Shown in pieces: positions 54,422 to 62,874 of a stretch of 64,000 nucleotides of DNA (position 1 is the first letter of the stretch; each line of letters begins with the position of its first letter). The DNA is from Microvirga sesbaniae. GTDB taxonomy: Bacteria > Pseudomonadota > Alphaproteobacteria > Rhizobiales > Beijerinckiaceae. The position numbers and the translations under genes were made by a program. The stretch lies in the NCBI RefSeq assembly GCF_025460805.1, contig NZ_JAMXFJ010000015.1:8555-72554 (forward strand), read 5' to 3'. A model generated the notes under the pieces. That model did no database searches. It was not told where the DNA came from and saw nothing but the letters and a program-made list of their open reading frames with translations.

Positions 54422-54437
54422 CCCCGCCGAGCGCCGG
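54400..54437. terminator. Hairpin after the coiled-coil gene
   Basis: CCGGCGCTCGGCGGG and CCCGCCGAGCGCCGG form a perfect 15-bp stem with an 8-nt loop spanning the stop codon. There is no T tract, so it may work bidirectionally with the convergent gene or act by stabilising the message. Confidence 0.7.
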
Positions 54438-54457
54438 AACCGTCAAAGGCGGTGCGA

Positions 54458-54811
54458 CTACTTGGGTTGTACCTGCTGATTGCCCCCGGGACTTCCCGGC
54501 GGGCGAATGACCGGCGTGGTGCCCGGATCAGGGACAGGCGCCGGCACGGTAATGTCCGGTGTGGCATTCTCCGGCGGACGGATCACCCCGTCGGAACGCT
54601 CCAGCTTGTCGCTCAAGGTATTGGTCGAACCAGTCTCGGAGGGTCCGTTCGTGCCGGAGAGATTGCTGTCCGGCTCGACCTTTTCGGCCGGCATCTGGCT
54701 GGGAGCAGGCATGTTCGGAGCCTGCTGCCTCAGAACCTCGGGGTTTTGCGCCAGGGCAGCCGTGCCGAGGCCGGCTGCCAGGATCGTGGATAAGACCAAC
54801 ACACGCTTCAT
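54458..54811 (-). CDS. Exported Pro-rich small protein
   Basis: A 117-residue protein: signal peptide (MKRVLVLSTILAAGLGTAAL, cleavage near AQ), then a low-complexity Pro/Thr/Ser/Asn-rich chain without predicted fold (APVPDPGTTPVIRPPGSPGG). AAGGAG six bases upstream supports the start. Probably a periplasmic intrinsically disordered protein. The function is unknown. Confidence 0.75.
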   Translation of the reverse strand: MKRVLVLSTILAAGLGTAALAQNPEVLRQQAPNMPAPSQMPAEKVEPDSNLSGTNGPSETGSTNTLSDKLERSDGVIRPPENATPDITVPAPVPDPGTTPVIRPPGSPGGNQQVQPK

Positions 54812-54864
54812 GGGTCGCTCCTTTGGAAAGGCAACGAGCGACCCAGGAGGGGGTTCCGGCCCAG

Positions 54865-55728
54865 CTACTCGGCGGCCAGGGCCGGTGAGCCGGCCATGGT
54901 CAGGTAGAGCTCCCGCAACCGTTTCGTGATCGGGCCCGGCTTGCCGTCGGCGACCGGCCGCCCGTCGATGGACACGACGGGAAGGACGAAGTTAGACGCG
55001 CTGGTGAGGAAAGCCTCGGCGGCGCCATAGGCCTCCTCGACCGTGAAGCGGCGCTCCTCGAGCTTGATCCCGGCTTCTCTCGAGAGTTCCAGCAGGGACT
55101 TGCGCGTGATGCCCGGCAGGATGGCGTTGGACAGCGGACGCACGACGATGCTGCCGCCCGTCGTGACGATGAAGGCGCTGGACGAGCCCCCCTCCGTCAC
55201 GAAACCATCCTCCACCAGCCAGGCCTCCTGCGCACCGGCCTCTCGGGCCGCCTGCTTGGCGAGAACCTGAGCGAGCAGGTTGATCGACTTGATGTCGCGC
55301 CGCTGCCAGCGCAGGTCGGGCACGGTGACGACGGCGATCCCCGTCTGCGCCGCGGGCGCTGCGGCAATGGCCTTGGCCTGGGTGAACATCGCGACCGTCG
55401 GCTTGGTGTTCTCCGGGAAGAAGAAGTCACGCTCGGCGACGCCGCGGGTGACCTGGAAGTAGATGAAGCCCTCCGTCATGGCGTTTCGGCGAGCCAATTC
55501 CTCCTGGAGAGACGTCCACTCGGCCCTGGTATAGGGATTGGGGATGCGGATCTCGGCGAGAGAGCGCTCCAGGCGCTCCAGATGGGCCTCGTTGTCGATC
55601 AGCCGCCCGTCGAGCATGCCGATGCCTTCATAGACGCCATCCCCGAACATGAAGCCTCGATCCATGAAGGGCACCTTGGCCTCTTCGATCGGCAGGAAGG
55701 ATCCATTGAGGAAGACGATGCGGGACAT
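54865..55728 (-). CDS. D-amino-acid aminotransferase, class IV PLP enzyme
   Basis: A 287-residue class IV aminotransferase: FLNGSFLPIEEAKVPFMDRG, MFGDGVYEGIGMLDGRLI, catalytic Lys in RRDIKSINLLAQVLAKQAAR, EAWLVEDGFVTEGGSSSAFI, LPGITRKSLLEL. Length and the RRDIKS segment fit D-alanine transaminase, which supplies D-Glu/D-Ala for the wall; branched-chain aminotransferase is less likely. The start at 55728 begins the standard MSRIVFLNG N-terminus. Confidence 0.85.
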   Translation of the reverse strand: MSRIVFLNGSFLPIEEAKVPFMDRGFMFGDGVYEGIGMLDGRLIDNEAHLERLERSLAEIRIPNPYTRAEWTSLQEELARRNAMTEGFIYFQVTRGVAERDFFFPENTKPTVAMFTQAKAIAAAPAAQTGIAVVTVPDLRWQRRDIKSINLLAQVLAKQAAREAGAQEAWLVEDGFVTEGGSSSAFIVTTGGSIVVRPLSNAILPGITRKSLLELSREAGIKLEERRFTVEEAYGAAEAFLTSASNFVLPVVSIDGRPVADGKPGPITKRLRELYLTMAGSPALAAE

Positions 55729-55842
55729 GAGACCTCCAAAGTCGTAACCCGACTCAACCAAGCTTAACCTATGGGCAGACGAACGGTCCGATCTATATGA
55801 ACCGGGGCACCCGCAGCGACGCCGGCGATAGGTATCCCCATC

Positions 55843-56457
55843 ATGAGATCGATGCCACTTCTCATTTTGAAAGCCCTTCCGTTCCTGTTCACCGTTTCAT
55901 CCGCCGCGGCAGGATCCCTTCCGGCCCAGAGCTGGTTCAACCAGCAGGGCTATGTCGGCCCGTCGGGCGGCCGGATCATTGCCTGTCACGGCTATGGATG
56001 CGTGCGTCGGATGGCGATCTCGGTCGATGGAACCTGGATCGACAGGGCCAGGGCGGCTCTGAAATCCGGTCAGGCTTCGCCGGATGCGGAGCGGCGGGCT
56101 CTGGGCGAGGTGATCAGATCCTACACCGCCTATCTTGCCACGTCCCTGGGCGGGAAGCCCGACGTGCCGGGGTCTCCGCCCCAGATGTCCGGCGTCTATG
56201 GTCAGATGGACTGCCTGGACGAGACCACCAACACCACGAGCCTGCTCCTGGTTCTGCAAGAGCAGGGCCTTCTCACCCATCATATCGTGGAATATCCGGA
56301 ATCGCGGGGCTTCTTCCTGGACGGACGCTATCCGCATTTCACGGCGGTCATCGCGGAGAAACGGTCCGGAACGGCCTGGGCGGTTGATCCCTGGGAGAAG
56401 GCCCCGGGTCAGCGGCCGGATATCCTGCCGCTCACGCAGTGGCGGCAGGATTCCTGA
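55843..56457 (+). CDS. Exported hypothetical protein with possible Cys-His-Asp triad
   Basis: A 204-residue protein with signal peptide (LKALPFLFTVSSAAAGSLPA). Mature part: YVGPSGGRIIACHGYGCVRR, YGQMDCLDETTNTTSLLLVL, GFFLDGRYPHFTAVIAEKRS, TAWAVDPWEKAPGQRPDIL. The Cys (in MDCLDET), His (PHFTAVI) and Asp (AVDPWE) occur in the order and spacing of transglutaminase-like cysteine enzymes. I infer a possible catalytic role; the family is not recognised and a structural role is equally open. Confidence 0.7.
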   Translation: MRSMPLLILKALPFLFTVSSAAAGSLPAQSWFNQQGYVGPSGGRIIACHGYGCVRRMAISVDGTWIDRARAALKSGQASPDAERRALGEVIRSYTAYLATSLGGKPDVPGSPPQMSGVYGQMDCLDETTNTTSLLLVLQEQGLLTHHIVEYPESRGFFLDGRYPHFTAVIAEKRSGTAWAVDPWEKAPGQRPDILPLTQWRQDS

Positions 56458-56463
56458 CGAGGC

Positions 56464-56787
56464 TTACTTCAGATGCTGAGCGAGGTGCTTGTTCATCTCG
56501 AACATCGTCACCTTCGGCTTGCCGAAGATCGGCTGCAGCTTGTCGTCAGCCAGGATTTCGCGCTTGTTCTCAGGATTCTGAAGGTTGTTCTTCTTGATGT
56601 AATCCCAGATCTTGCTCACGACCTCGCCGCGCGGGAGCGGATCCGAGCCTACGATGGCGGCCAGTTCCTTGGACGGCTGCAGAGGCTTCTGAAGAGCATT
56701 GGGCTTGGAGCCGGCAGCCTTCTTAGCGGCAGGCTTGTCTGCAGCCTTCTTCGCACCGGCTTTTCCGTCTGTAGTCTTGGTCGGCAT
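56464..56787 (-). CDS. SWIB/MDM2-domain protein
   Basis: A 107-residue protein: Lys/Ala-rich basic tail (residues 1 to 30), then a SWIB fold: LQKPLQPSKELAAIVGSDPL, VVSKIWDYIKKNNLQNPENK, REILADDKLQPIFGKPKVTM. Bacterial SWIB proteins with H1-like tails bind DNA or topoisomerase partners; the role here is unknown. It is convergent with the exported protein gene, 6 bp apart. Confidence 0.88.
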   Translation of the reverse strand: MPTKTTDGKAGAKKAADKPAAKKAAGSKPNALQKPLQPSKELAAIVGSDPLPRGEVVSKIWDYIKKNNLQNPENKREILADDKLQPIFGKPKVTMFEMNKHLAQHLK

Positions 56788-56972
56788 GTATTCCTCCGGG
56801 AATGGTATGGGAAAGCTCGTCGACGGCCGTCACTCGGGCCCGAAAAGCTGATTGACCAGCCTTCGGTCGGACGTAGCGGAAAGGCATACTGGAGTCCGGC
56901 CCCCTGACAGAAGGTCAATTCCGGCAGAGCTTATGTCCGCTCAACGTCATCAGCAAGCCAGAGTTCAGGAAT

Positions 56973-57425
56973 TTAGGCGGTTTTCGGGAATGGGAGGATC
57001 TTGGCCGCATGTTCGGCGGGGGGCCGTGGACTTTTGGCAACATGGGTGAAGCGTCTCGTCCGCTCCGCCGCGGAAATCACATGGGACACGATGGCCTCGT
57101 TGGGGCACGGCTTGGCCAGGAACGCCGCTCCGGGCGGAAGGTCCCCCTCGGACGGCCATTGCCGACCCGACATGATGAGGATCTCGGTTCCCGGCCAGGA
57201 ACGATGGACCCGATGAGCCAGTTCGAACCCGTTGCAGCCCATGGGCATATCCACGTCCGTCAGAAGGACGTTGACGGGAAGGCCGGCCTCGAGAAGCACC
57301 AGGGCCTCCGTGGCGTTGGCAGCCTCGACCACCTTGAAACCGGCTTCTTCGAGAAGGTCTGATATGAAGAGGCGGATGAGAGGCTCGTCTTCAACGAGCA
57401 GAACGGTGGAAGGCTCGGCGGGCAT
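56973..57425 (-). CDS. Single-domain response regulator
   Basis: A 150-residue receiver protein: VLLVEDEPLIRLFISDLLEE, phospho-acceptor in VLLTDVDMPMGCNG, Ser/Thr position IMSGRQWPSE, Lys in FLAKPCPNEA. A basic tail of 25 residues follows. The ATG at 57425 is used; in-frame TTG and GTG codons upstream could extend it by up to 11 residues. The cognate kinase is not adjacent. Confidence 0.82.
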   Translation of the reverse strand: MPAEPSTVLLVEDEPLIRLFISDLLEEAGFKVVEAANATEALVLLEAGLPVNVLLTDVDMPMGCNGFELAHRVHRSWPGTEILIMSGRQWPSEGDLPPGAAFLAKPCPNEAIVSHVISAAERTRRFTHVAKSPRPPAEHAAKILPFPKTA

Positions 57426-57505
57426 CGACTTCTTGACTCGTTGCACAATGTCCGACAACGCCGCCGAAACGGTTTGGTTCCAGGCCCACCCATGTTCGCG
57501 TTACG

Positions 57506-58546
57506 TTACTCCATAACAGCCCCGGAACCCTGACGCTTCTCCACGTGATGAGCCAGGCCTTCCGACGCGATGTTCTTGAATTTCGCTTCGATCTCGAAAT
57601 CGGACCAAGCCAAATGACGCATCACCAGGTCGTTGATGGCCTCGTTCCACATGAGATCCGAGTGGGCGCGCAGTTCCCTTGGCTTGATTCCTGCGGCGAC
57701 GAGAGCCTGGAAATCCGGCAGCGCCCCGATGTCCTGATCGGGCAGCAGGTCTTCCCGGGACACGCTCACATGGCTTACGGGCCGCACGCCGCGCCAGGAG
57801 GCGATGATGCGGGCGATCCGGGGGTCGTCCGGCTCCATGTACTCGCCCTGACTCATGATCCAGTGATGATGCAGGTCGAGGACGAGCGGCACGTCGTCGG
57901 TGAGCGGCAGGAGATCGTCGAGGCCGAAGCTGACCTCATCGTTTTCGATCGTGATGAGATTGCGGGCCGTGTTCGACAGACGGGCGAGCCCGCTCCTGAT
58001 GCCCTCGGCCCCCAGCGCTTTCGCACCGCCATGGATGTTGATGTGGGCGCCGTGCGGATGCCAGCCGTCACCGTAGCCCATGAGCGCCATGATCTCGGCA
58101 TGGTACTCGAACTCCGCCAGACCGTTCGCCGCCGCGGCCGGATTGGCGGACGCGATGACGCAGAACTGGCCGGGATGCATGCTGAGCCGCACGTCGCTGT
58201 CCCGGGCGAACCGCCCCATCGCGGCGAGCTTCGCGTCGATCAGACGGCGCAGATCCGGGTCACGGTAGAAGTCCTTGCAGCCCGGATGCGTGTAGCCCGG
58301 AAGAAGATCGCTCGACAGGCGATGCAGACGCTCGATCTTCGGTCGCGTCGCCACATGGGCGATCTGCAGCCGGAACGCCTCCAGGTTATGAGCCACGACC
58401 CCTCTGAGCTTGTCGTAGGCCGCCTTCGGATCGAGCCGTCCGAGATAGGCCATGGTCACCGTGCTCGTGTTCATCGCCCGCGCGGATTGGGCATCGCCAT
58501 CCTCGGGAATGTACTTGCAGCAGAAGCCGAAACGGGAGTGTTGCAT
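57506..58546 (-). CDS. uvsE: UV damage endonuclease (UvsE/UVDE family)
   Basis: A 346-residue TIM-barrel nuclease that nicks 5' to UV photoproducts. Motifs: RFGFCCKYIPEDGD, LSMHPGQFCVIASANPAAAA, HINIHGGAKALGAEGIRSGL, LITIENDEVSFGLDDLLPLT, LVLDLHHHWIMSQGEYMEPD, HVSVSREDLLPDQD, LRAHSDLMWN. These supply the His, Glu and Asp metal ligands. The ATG at 58546 starts the conserved domain; the longer upstream frame has no conserved sequence. Confidence 0.92.
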   Translation of the reverse strand: MQHSRFGFCCKYIPEDGDAQSARAMNTSTVTMAYLGRLDPKAAYDKLRGVVAHNLEAFRLQIAHVATRPKIERLHRLSSDLLPGYTHPGCKDFYRDPDLRRLIDAKLAAMGRFARDSDVRLSMHPGQFCVIASANPAAAANGLAEFEYHAEIMALMGYGDGWHPHGAHINIHGGAKALGAEGIRSGLARLSNTARNLITIENDEVSFGLDDLLPLTDDVPLVLDLHHHWIMSQGEYMEPDDPRIARIIASWRGVRPVSHVSVSREDLLPDQDIGALPDFQALVAAGIKPRELRAHSDLMWNEAINDLVMRHLAWSDFEIEAKFKNIASEGLAHHVEKRQGSGAVME

Positions 58547-58596
58547 GACCAGGGATGACGTTATCGGATCGTCACAGGTTCCCGCCTGCGGCGTCG

Positions 58597-58950
58597 TCAG
58601 CAGGGCAGAGGATTGACGGTGAGATGCTCGACGGATCGGAGAAGCGCCCGCTCCTCGAACGGCTTCGCGACGAAGGCCGCCTGACAAAGAGGTTCGGGCA
58701 GGTCGGAGGGACTCGAGGCCGACACGAACACGAATGGGATTCGTCGCTCGATGAGAGCCTCGGCAACGCCGAAACTTTTTCCGCCGATGACGTCGATGTC
58801 GAGCAAGGCACAATCGAATTCGTCATCGAGATGTCGGTAGGCCTCGTCGATGGAGCCGAGCGAGTCGACGACTTCATGCCCTTCGGATTCGAGAATGGAT
58901 TGCAGATCCGTCGCAATCCACGGATCGTCTTCCAGGATCAGAATACGCAT
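58597..58950 (-). CDS. Single-domain response regulator
   Basis: A 117-residue receiver: ILILEDDPWIATDLQSILES, phospho-acceptor in CALLDIDVIGGKS, Ser at VFVSASSPSD, Lys in AAFVAKPFEERALLR. No output domain. The start is the ATG at 58950 just before the first strand. It lies 50 bp upstream of the UV endonuclease gene on the same strand. Confidence 0.85.
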   Translation of the reverse strand: MRILILEDDPWIATDLQSILESEGHEVVDSLGSIDEAYRHLDDEFDCALLDIDVIGGKSFGVAEALIERRIPFVFVSASSPSDLPEPLCQAAFVAKPFEERALLRSVEHLTVNPLPC

Positions 58951-59342
58951 GCCCCAACTCCGCCATCCGACCCGCAAGCGGACCGTCTCTCGCACCACAC
59001 TCACCGGGGATAGGAAAGTTTATCCTTGTGCAGAGCCAACAAGTTGGGAAGCAGCTCGTTCCCTCATGTCTTTCGAAGAAACGTCTTTCAAAGGAATAAG
59101 GTTAAGAAAAGGGTTGCGCCGCGTCCGTCGATCGGGAGCCATTCACCGGGGAGATCTTGAATTCATCGGTCCCCATTCCTATTTTAGGGTCATCCTGGTG
59201 GCATCATCGCCTGCCAGAAACGGTCACGATGCCGAGACGATGACGCCGGATGTACGCGCATCGTTTCGCCGTGGCCGTTGCCATTTCTCCCTCCGCACCG
59301 GCTCATGGCCCAGCCTGTCGCCCACACGGGCACAGGCCCATG
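58951..59342. other. Intergenic region, no supported gene
   Basis: About 390 bp. It includes the promoter side of the response regulator and ends at the terminator of the next operon. No dispersed repeat of the described families is present, and the crossing frames show no protein signature. Confidence 0.5.
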
Positions 59343-59366
59343 AAAAACGCCGGCTTTCGCCGGCGC
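59343..59366 (-). terminator. Rho-independent terminator of the envelope operon
   Basis: On the minus strand CGCCGGC, loop GAAA, GCCGGCG, TTTTT. It lies 27 bp after the stop of the YtxH-like gene. Confidence 0.88.
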
Positions 59367-59393
59367 TTCCGATCGTGGTTGGCGGCTCATGCC

Positions 59394-60101
59394 TCAGTGT
59401 TGGTTGGCATCCCGCTGGCCGTTGAACTCGCTCTCATGCCGGCTGAAGCGCGCGTCGTCGCCGTTGAAAGTCTCTTCGACATATTCACGGCCGCGATTGG
59501 CAGCATCACGGGCGTAACGAAGGCCCTGGTTGCGGACCTCGTCCGCCCACTCGCCGAACATCTCGTTCTCACGGCGGGTGCGCGGCAGGAGAGCGCCCAG
59601 GAGCAGACCTGCGGCGAGACCCACGAGGCCGACGACCATCGGGTTTTCCGAGACATAGCTCTGAACACCTCCGCGGGCGCTGCCGAAAGCCCGGGCCGAG
59701 CGGCCGCCCATCTGGTTCACGCGGCGGCGCTGGCCCTCATAGGTGCTGGACGCCCATCCGGACGCGCGCTCGTAGGTGTCGCGGGCCCAGTCGGACGCAC
59801 CCTCATAGGCATCTTCCGCCTTCTGGCGCACCTGATCGGCGGCCTGTTGAGCCTTGCCGGCCATGGAATCGCCCTGCCCCTGCGCATGCTGCTGGGACGA
59901 CTGGTTCCTCTGCTGGCCCGCGCCCTGACTTCCGCCCGCGGAAGCCGACGCTTGCGTGGATTTCTGCTCATGGGCGTGAGGCATCGGCGCCTCGCCGATA
60001 TTGCCCACTGACGTTCCGGCAGAGACATTGCCCGTCGTCCCGGACTGAGCTCCGCTCGGCTTGTCCGTCGGCTTGCCGGTGTCATTCTTCGTATTGGCCA
60101 T
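59394..60101 (-). CDS. YtxH-like membrane-anchored stress protein
   Basis: A 235-residue protein: a disordered Gln/Ser/Gly/Thr N-terminus to about 80, a helical Ala/Arg/Glu stretch (QQAADQVRQKAEDAYEGASD), one membrane helix (ENPMVVGLVGLAAGLLLGAL) and a charged C-terminus. The ElaB/YtxH-like helix suggests an envelope-associated protein. It is the last gene of a minus-strand set of four (60943, 60539, 60123, 59394). AGGAG precedes the ATG. Confidence 0.75.
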   Translation of the reverse strand: MANTKNDTGKPTDKPSGAQSGTTGNVSAGTSVGNIGEAPMPHAHEQKSTQASASAGGSQGAGQQRNQSSQQHAQGQGDSMAGKAQQAADQVRQKAEDAYEGASDWARDTYERASGWASSTYEGQRRRVNQMGGRSARAFGSARGGVQSYVSENPMVVGLVGLAAGLLLGALLPRTRRENEMFGEWADEVRNQGLRYARDAANRGREYVEETFNGDDARFSRHESEFNGQRDANQH

Positions 60102-60122
60102 AGGAAACTCCTGTTCTATCCA

Positions 60123-60542
60123 TCAAAGGCGGGAATTGACGCCGGGGCGCTCGAACATCGGGTCGGACGAATGCAAGGGCGCGGCCTCGGCCCCATAGAG
60201 GCGTGAATCCTCCATCTCCATCAGGAGATGCTCCTCGGTGATCAGATCCTCATCGGCCGCGATCAGGCGGGTTCGCCGCGGCGCTGCGGACCGTCCGAGC
60301 CTGTAGGCGAGAAGCCCGATGCCCATGGCGATCAGCATGACCGGCACCGGGTTACGTCTGACCGTGTCCAGCACCTGCTCGTAGAGCGGCCCGTACGGGC
60401 CGTTCCGGGCCGTACCGAGCATGTCGTCGACGACACCGGAGACGGACATCTTGTCCTGGAGACGATCGATGGTCTGGTCGAGCTGAGCGCGGCTGCGCTC
60501 GATATCCCGCTCCATCTCCTGCAGGCTCTGTGTCGTCATCAT
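60123..60542 (-). CDS. DUF3618 membrane-anchored protein
   Basis: A 139-residue protein: amphipathic helix SLQEMERDIERSRAQLDQTI, DRLQDKMSVSGVVDDMLG, one membrane helix (NPVPVMLIAMGIGLLAY) and an acidic tail. This is the DUF3618 pattern. The ATG overlaps the preceding stop (ATGA), so it is translationally coupled to the holin-like gene. Confidence 0.82.
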   Translation of the reverse strand: MMTTQSLQEMERDIERSRAQLDQTIDRLQDKMSVSGVVDDMLGTARNGPYGPLYEQVLDTVRRNPVPVMLIAMGIGLLAYRLGRSAAPRRTRLIAADEDLITEEHLLMEMEDSRLYGAEAAPLHSSDPMFERPGVNSRL

Positions 60543-60931
60543 GCACCTCTTTCGGACAGGACTTCCGCATCGCGCTTGAGCGAACGCATCGTCCGCTGCG
60601 GCATGAGCGTGGACGAGGTCATGGCGCTGCGTCCCCAGAGCCCGAGACCGATGGCGATCAAGGCCAGCACGCCGCCAACGATCAGCGCGGCAAGCGCCTC
60701 CGAATTGACCACGGTGGCAAGCCATTCGACCAGAGACTCGGTGAACAGCATGAGGGCCGCAATGGCGAAGACTGCCGCGACCACCACCATGGCGAGGCCT
60801 AAGAACAGGGTGCGGATATTCTGGGAAACCTCGGTCTTGAAGAGGGTGAATTCCTTCTGGGCAAGATCGGTCGATTCCCGGAGCGCCTCACCGACGAGGC
60901 CTTGGATGGTTTGGTTGCCGTTGCTGTGCAT
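60539..60931 (-). CDS. Holin-like DUF1469 (phage holin 3_6 superfamily) membrane protein
   Basis: A 130-residue protein: helix IQGLVGEALRESTDLAQKEF, then two membrane helices (LFLGLAMVVVAAVFAIAALM and ALAALIVGGVLALIAIGLGL) and a basic tail. The family name comes from phage holins, but chromosomal members beside DUF3618 genes are envelope proteins. GGAGG precedes the ATG. Confidence 0.82.
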   Translation of the reverse strand: MHSNGNQTIQGLVGEALRESTDLAQKEFTLFKTEVSQNIRTLFLGLAMVVVAAVFAIAALMLFTESLVEWLATVVNSEALAALIVGGVLALIAIGLGLWGRSAMTSSTLMPQRTMRSLKRDAEVLSERGA

Positions 60932-60942
60932 GGCAGCCTCCG

Positions 60943-61470
60943 TCAGGCGCCGGTTCTGGAACGCGCGTGCTGGGCTTGGCGCGCACGAACCTGCCCGCCC
61001 TGCCCCTGGCCGGCATTCATTCCGTCGTAGCGAAGATCCTCGGCCGTGCTCTTGATGAAGCGCGCCGCGAGAAAGCCCACGGCCACGGATACGGCCGCCA
61101 CGGTCGCCGGACGGCGACGGACCACATCCTCGAACTCGTTGAAGAAGTCCGCGAAGGTGCGTTCCCGGATGGACTCGGCAAGCTGCTCCAATCCTTCGGC
61201 TGCCGTATCGACCACGGCACGAATGTTGGGCCGCTCATCGAAAGAATGGGTGGATTCCCGCAACGAAGTGGCGAAATCCGCAACGGACTGCGCGACATCG
61301 TCCTTGCGGCGGTCGACATAATCCGTCGCCTGCTCCCTGGCGGAATCGATGAAGTAGCGGCTGCGCTCCACGGCAACGCCTGCAATGTCGCCGACATCAC
61401 CCTTCAGCGCATCCCAATCCTCGTTGCCGGTGTCCTGCTGCCTGTCGGTGTTTTGCTGTCCCACGCCCAT
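60943..61470 (-). CDS. Hypothetical membrane-anchored protein, first gene of the envelope operon
   Basis: A 175-residue protein: charged helical part (VAVERSRYFIDSAREQATDY, VDRRKDDVAQSVADFATSLR), ERTFADFFNEFEDVVRRRPA, one membrane helix (TVAAVSVAVGFLAARFI) and a Gln/Gly-rich tail. The ATG at 61470 has GAGAGAGG six bases upstream, which decides against an in-frame TTG two codons earlier. It lies 11 bp upstream of the holin-like gene. The function is unknown; the operon is probably a cell-envelope stress module. Confidence 0.75.
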   Translation of the reverse strand: MGVGQQNTDRQQDTGNEDWDALKGDVGDIAGVAVERSRYFIDSAREQATDYVDRRKDDVAQSVADFATSLRESTHSFDERPNIRAVVDTAAEGLEQLAESIRERTFADFFNEFEDVVRRRPATVAAVSVAVGFLAARFIKSTAEDLRYDGMNAGQGQGGQVRARQAQHARSRTGA

Positions 61471-61589
61471 GGCCAACCTCTCTCAATCGTGAGTGAGTAA
61501 CCATTAGAAGCGCGGCAGGTTCCGGACGTCTCCGGAACTCAATGCATTGGAGGGATCTTCGTGGTTTGCCCGGGTTGCAGGCGGGACGC

Positions 61590-61976
61590 TCAGCTCGACG
61601 CGACCAGCCAATCGACGAGGTCCGACACCTTCCGGCGGGCCTCGTCGTCCTTCAGCCTCACGAAGCCGCGCACGAGGCGGTTGCTTTCCGAACTGGTCAG
61701 GAACTCGGCCATGAGGCCGTCGTCCGCGAACCCGCCCGCCTGGAAGCCCGGAATGCCGCCGAAGAAGAACTCGATGTTCACGTCCAGGATGCCCGCAATG
61801 TGGAGCAGGCGGCTCGCGCCGATCCGATTGACCCCCTTCTCGTATTTTTGGACCTGCTGGAACGTAAGCCCAAGGGCGTCCGCGAGCCTTTCCTGGCTCA
61901 TTCCGAGCATGATCCGCCTGGCCCTGACCCGGCTTCCGATATGCCGGTCGATCTGATTGGGAGACTTCTTCTGCAA
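61590..61976 (-). CDS. XRE-family transcriptional regulator with TTG start
   Basis: A 128-residue regulator: HTH IGSRVRARRIMLGMSQERLA, DALGLTFQQVQKYEKGVNRI, and a C-terminal helical part (FVRLKDDEARRKVSDLVDWL). It starts at TTG with AGGAG six bases upstream; the first ATG lies inside the HTH, so TTG must be used. It is divergent from luxR across 127 bp. A relation to quorum sensing is positional inference. Confidence 0.85.
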   Translation of the reverse strand: MQKKSPNQIDRHIGSRVRARRIMLGMSQERLADALGLTFQQVQKYEKGVNRIGASRLLHIAGILDVNIEFFFGGIPGFQAGGFADDGLMAEFLTSSESNRLVRGFVRLKDDEARRKVSDLVDWLVASS

Positions 61977-61995
61977 ATAACGCTCCTGCTACTCT

Positions 61996-62021
61996 CGTGA
62001 ATGCTTCCCGTGAATGCTTCC
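61996..62021. repeat. Perfect 13-bp tandem repeat in the XRE/luxR gap
   Basis: CGTGAATGCTTCC occurs twice back to back (61996 to 62008, 62009 to 62021), 20 bp upstream of the XRE start codon. It is a plausible binding site for the XRE protein or LuxR. On the luxR side TTGCCC (62062) and TACAAT (62085) with a 17-bp spacer resemble a promoter. Confidence 0.7.
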
Positions 62022-62103
62022 TATGTCCACTTTATCAACCACTGGTAGCATTGTCACATATTTGCCCCTCGGGTTGAATTAGGATACAATATATCAATGG
62101 CGC

Positions 62104-62865
62104 ATGGAACGTCGTGCGGAGGCAGCCTTGGCCGGACAGAGCTTCGATTACGCCACTGAAGCGTTTGATATGATTGACCTATTGGACTCGTTGGCCAGCC
62201 CGGAAGAGGTTGTGGACGCCGTGGCGAGGTCATTTACGCTCTTCGGCTTCGAGACCTTCATCATCACCGGGCTGCCCCATCCCCGGGAAAGCTTCGAACA
62301 GGTTGTTCTTCTCAGAAAGTGGCCCATCGGCTGGTTCGAGATCTACGCTAAGTACGATTACATCCGGTCCGACCCGATCATTCGCCTCTGCAAGACCACC
62401 ACTCGCCCCTTCGAATGGTCGGAGGCCCCTTATGATCGGGCCGAGGAGCCAAAGGCTGCCGAAGTCATGGACAGGGCCGTCGATTTCGGAATGAGGGAAG
62501 GTTTTTGCCTGCCGATCCACGGCATCAACGGCTATGAGGCCTGCTTTTCCATGAGCGGGGCCCATCTGGACCTTTCCCCTCGGACGAAACCGGCCGTCCA
62601 TCTGATGGCCATGTACGCGTTCGAGCGTGCGCGGCAGTTGCTCGCTCCGAACCCGCAATCGGGCGCCAAGATCCTGACACCGCGGGAATGTGAAATCCTT
62701 GTCTGGGCAGCGAACGGGAAATCAGCGGCCGATACGGGTGACATTCTGGGGATTACGGAACGTACGGTGACGGCCCATATCGCCAGCGCCTGTCAGAAGC
62801 TTGAGGCTGTTAACAAGACACAGGCGGTCGCCCGGGCGCTGCAATACAAGTTGATCGGCCTTTAA
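62104..62865 (+). CDS. LuxR-family quorum-sensing regulator
   Basis: A 253-residue regulator. The autoinducer-binding domain (about 25 to 170) has WPIGWFEIYAKYDYIRSDPI, RPFEWSEAPYDRAEEPK and REGFCLPIHGINGYEACFSM, with the W, Y, D and P positions typical of acyl-homoserine-lactone receptors. The C-terminal LuxR HTH reads LTPRECEILVWAANGKSAAD, ITERTVTAHIASACQKLEAV. A start at M23 (62170) is possible because the predicted promoter lies very near 62104. It precedes the luxI-type gene by 83 bp. Confidence 0.9.
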   Translation: MERRAEAALAGQSFDYATEAFDMIDLLDSLASPEEVVDAVARSFTLFGFETFIITGLPHPRESFEQVVLLRKWPIGWFEIYAKYDYIRSDPIIRLCKTTTRPFEWSEAPYDRAEEPKAAEVMDRAVDFGMREGFCLPIHGINGYEACFSMSGAHLDLSPRTKPAVHLMAMYAFERARQLLAPNPQSGAKILTPRECEILVWAANGKSAADTGDILGITERTVTAHIASACQKLEAVNKTQAVARALQYKLIGL

Positions 62866-62874
62866 TCCCTCCCC

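Noticed and set aside
60539..60931. Prophage remnant suggested by a holin-like gene
   Set aside because: No phage structural, integrase or lysis genes are nearby. The neighbours (DUF3618, YtxH-like) are typical chromosomal envelope genes.
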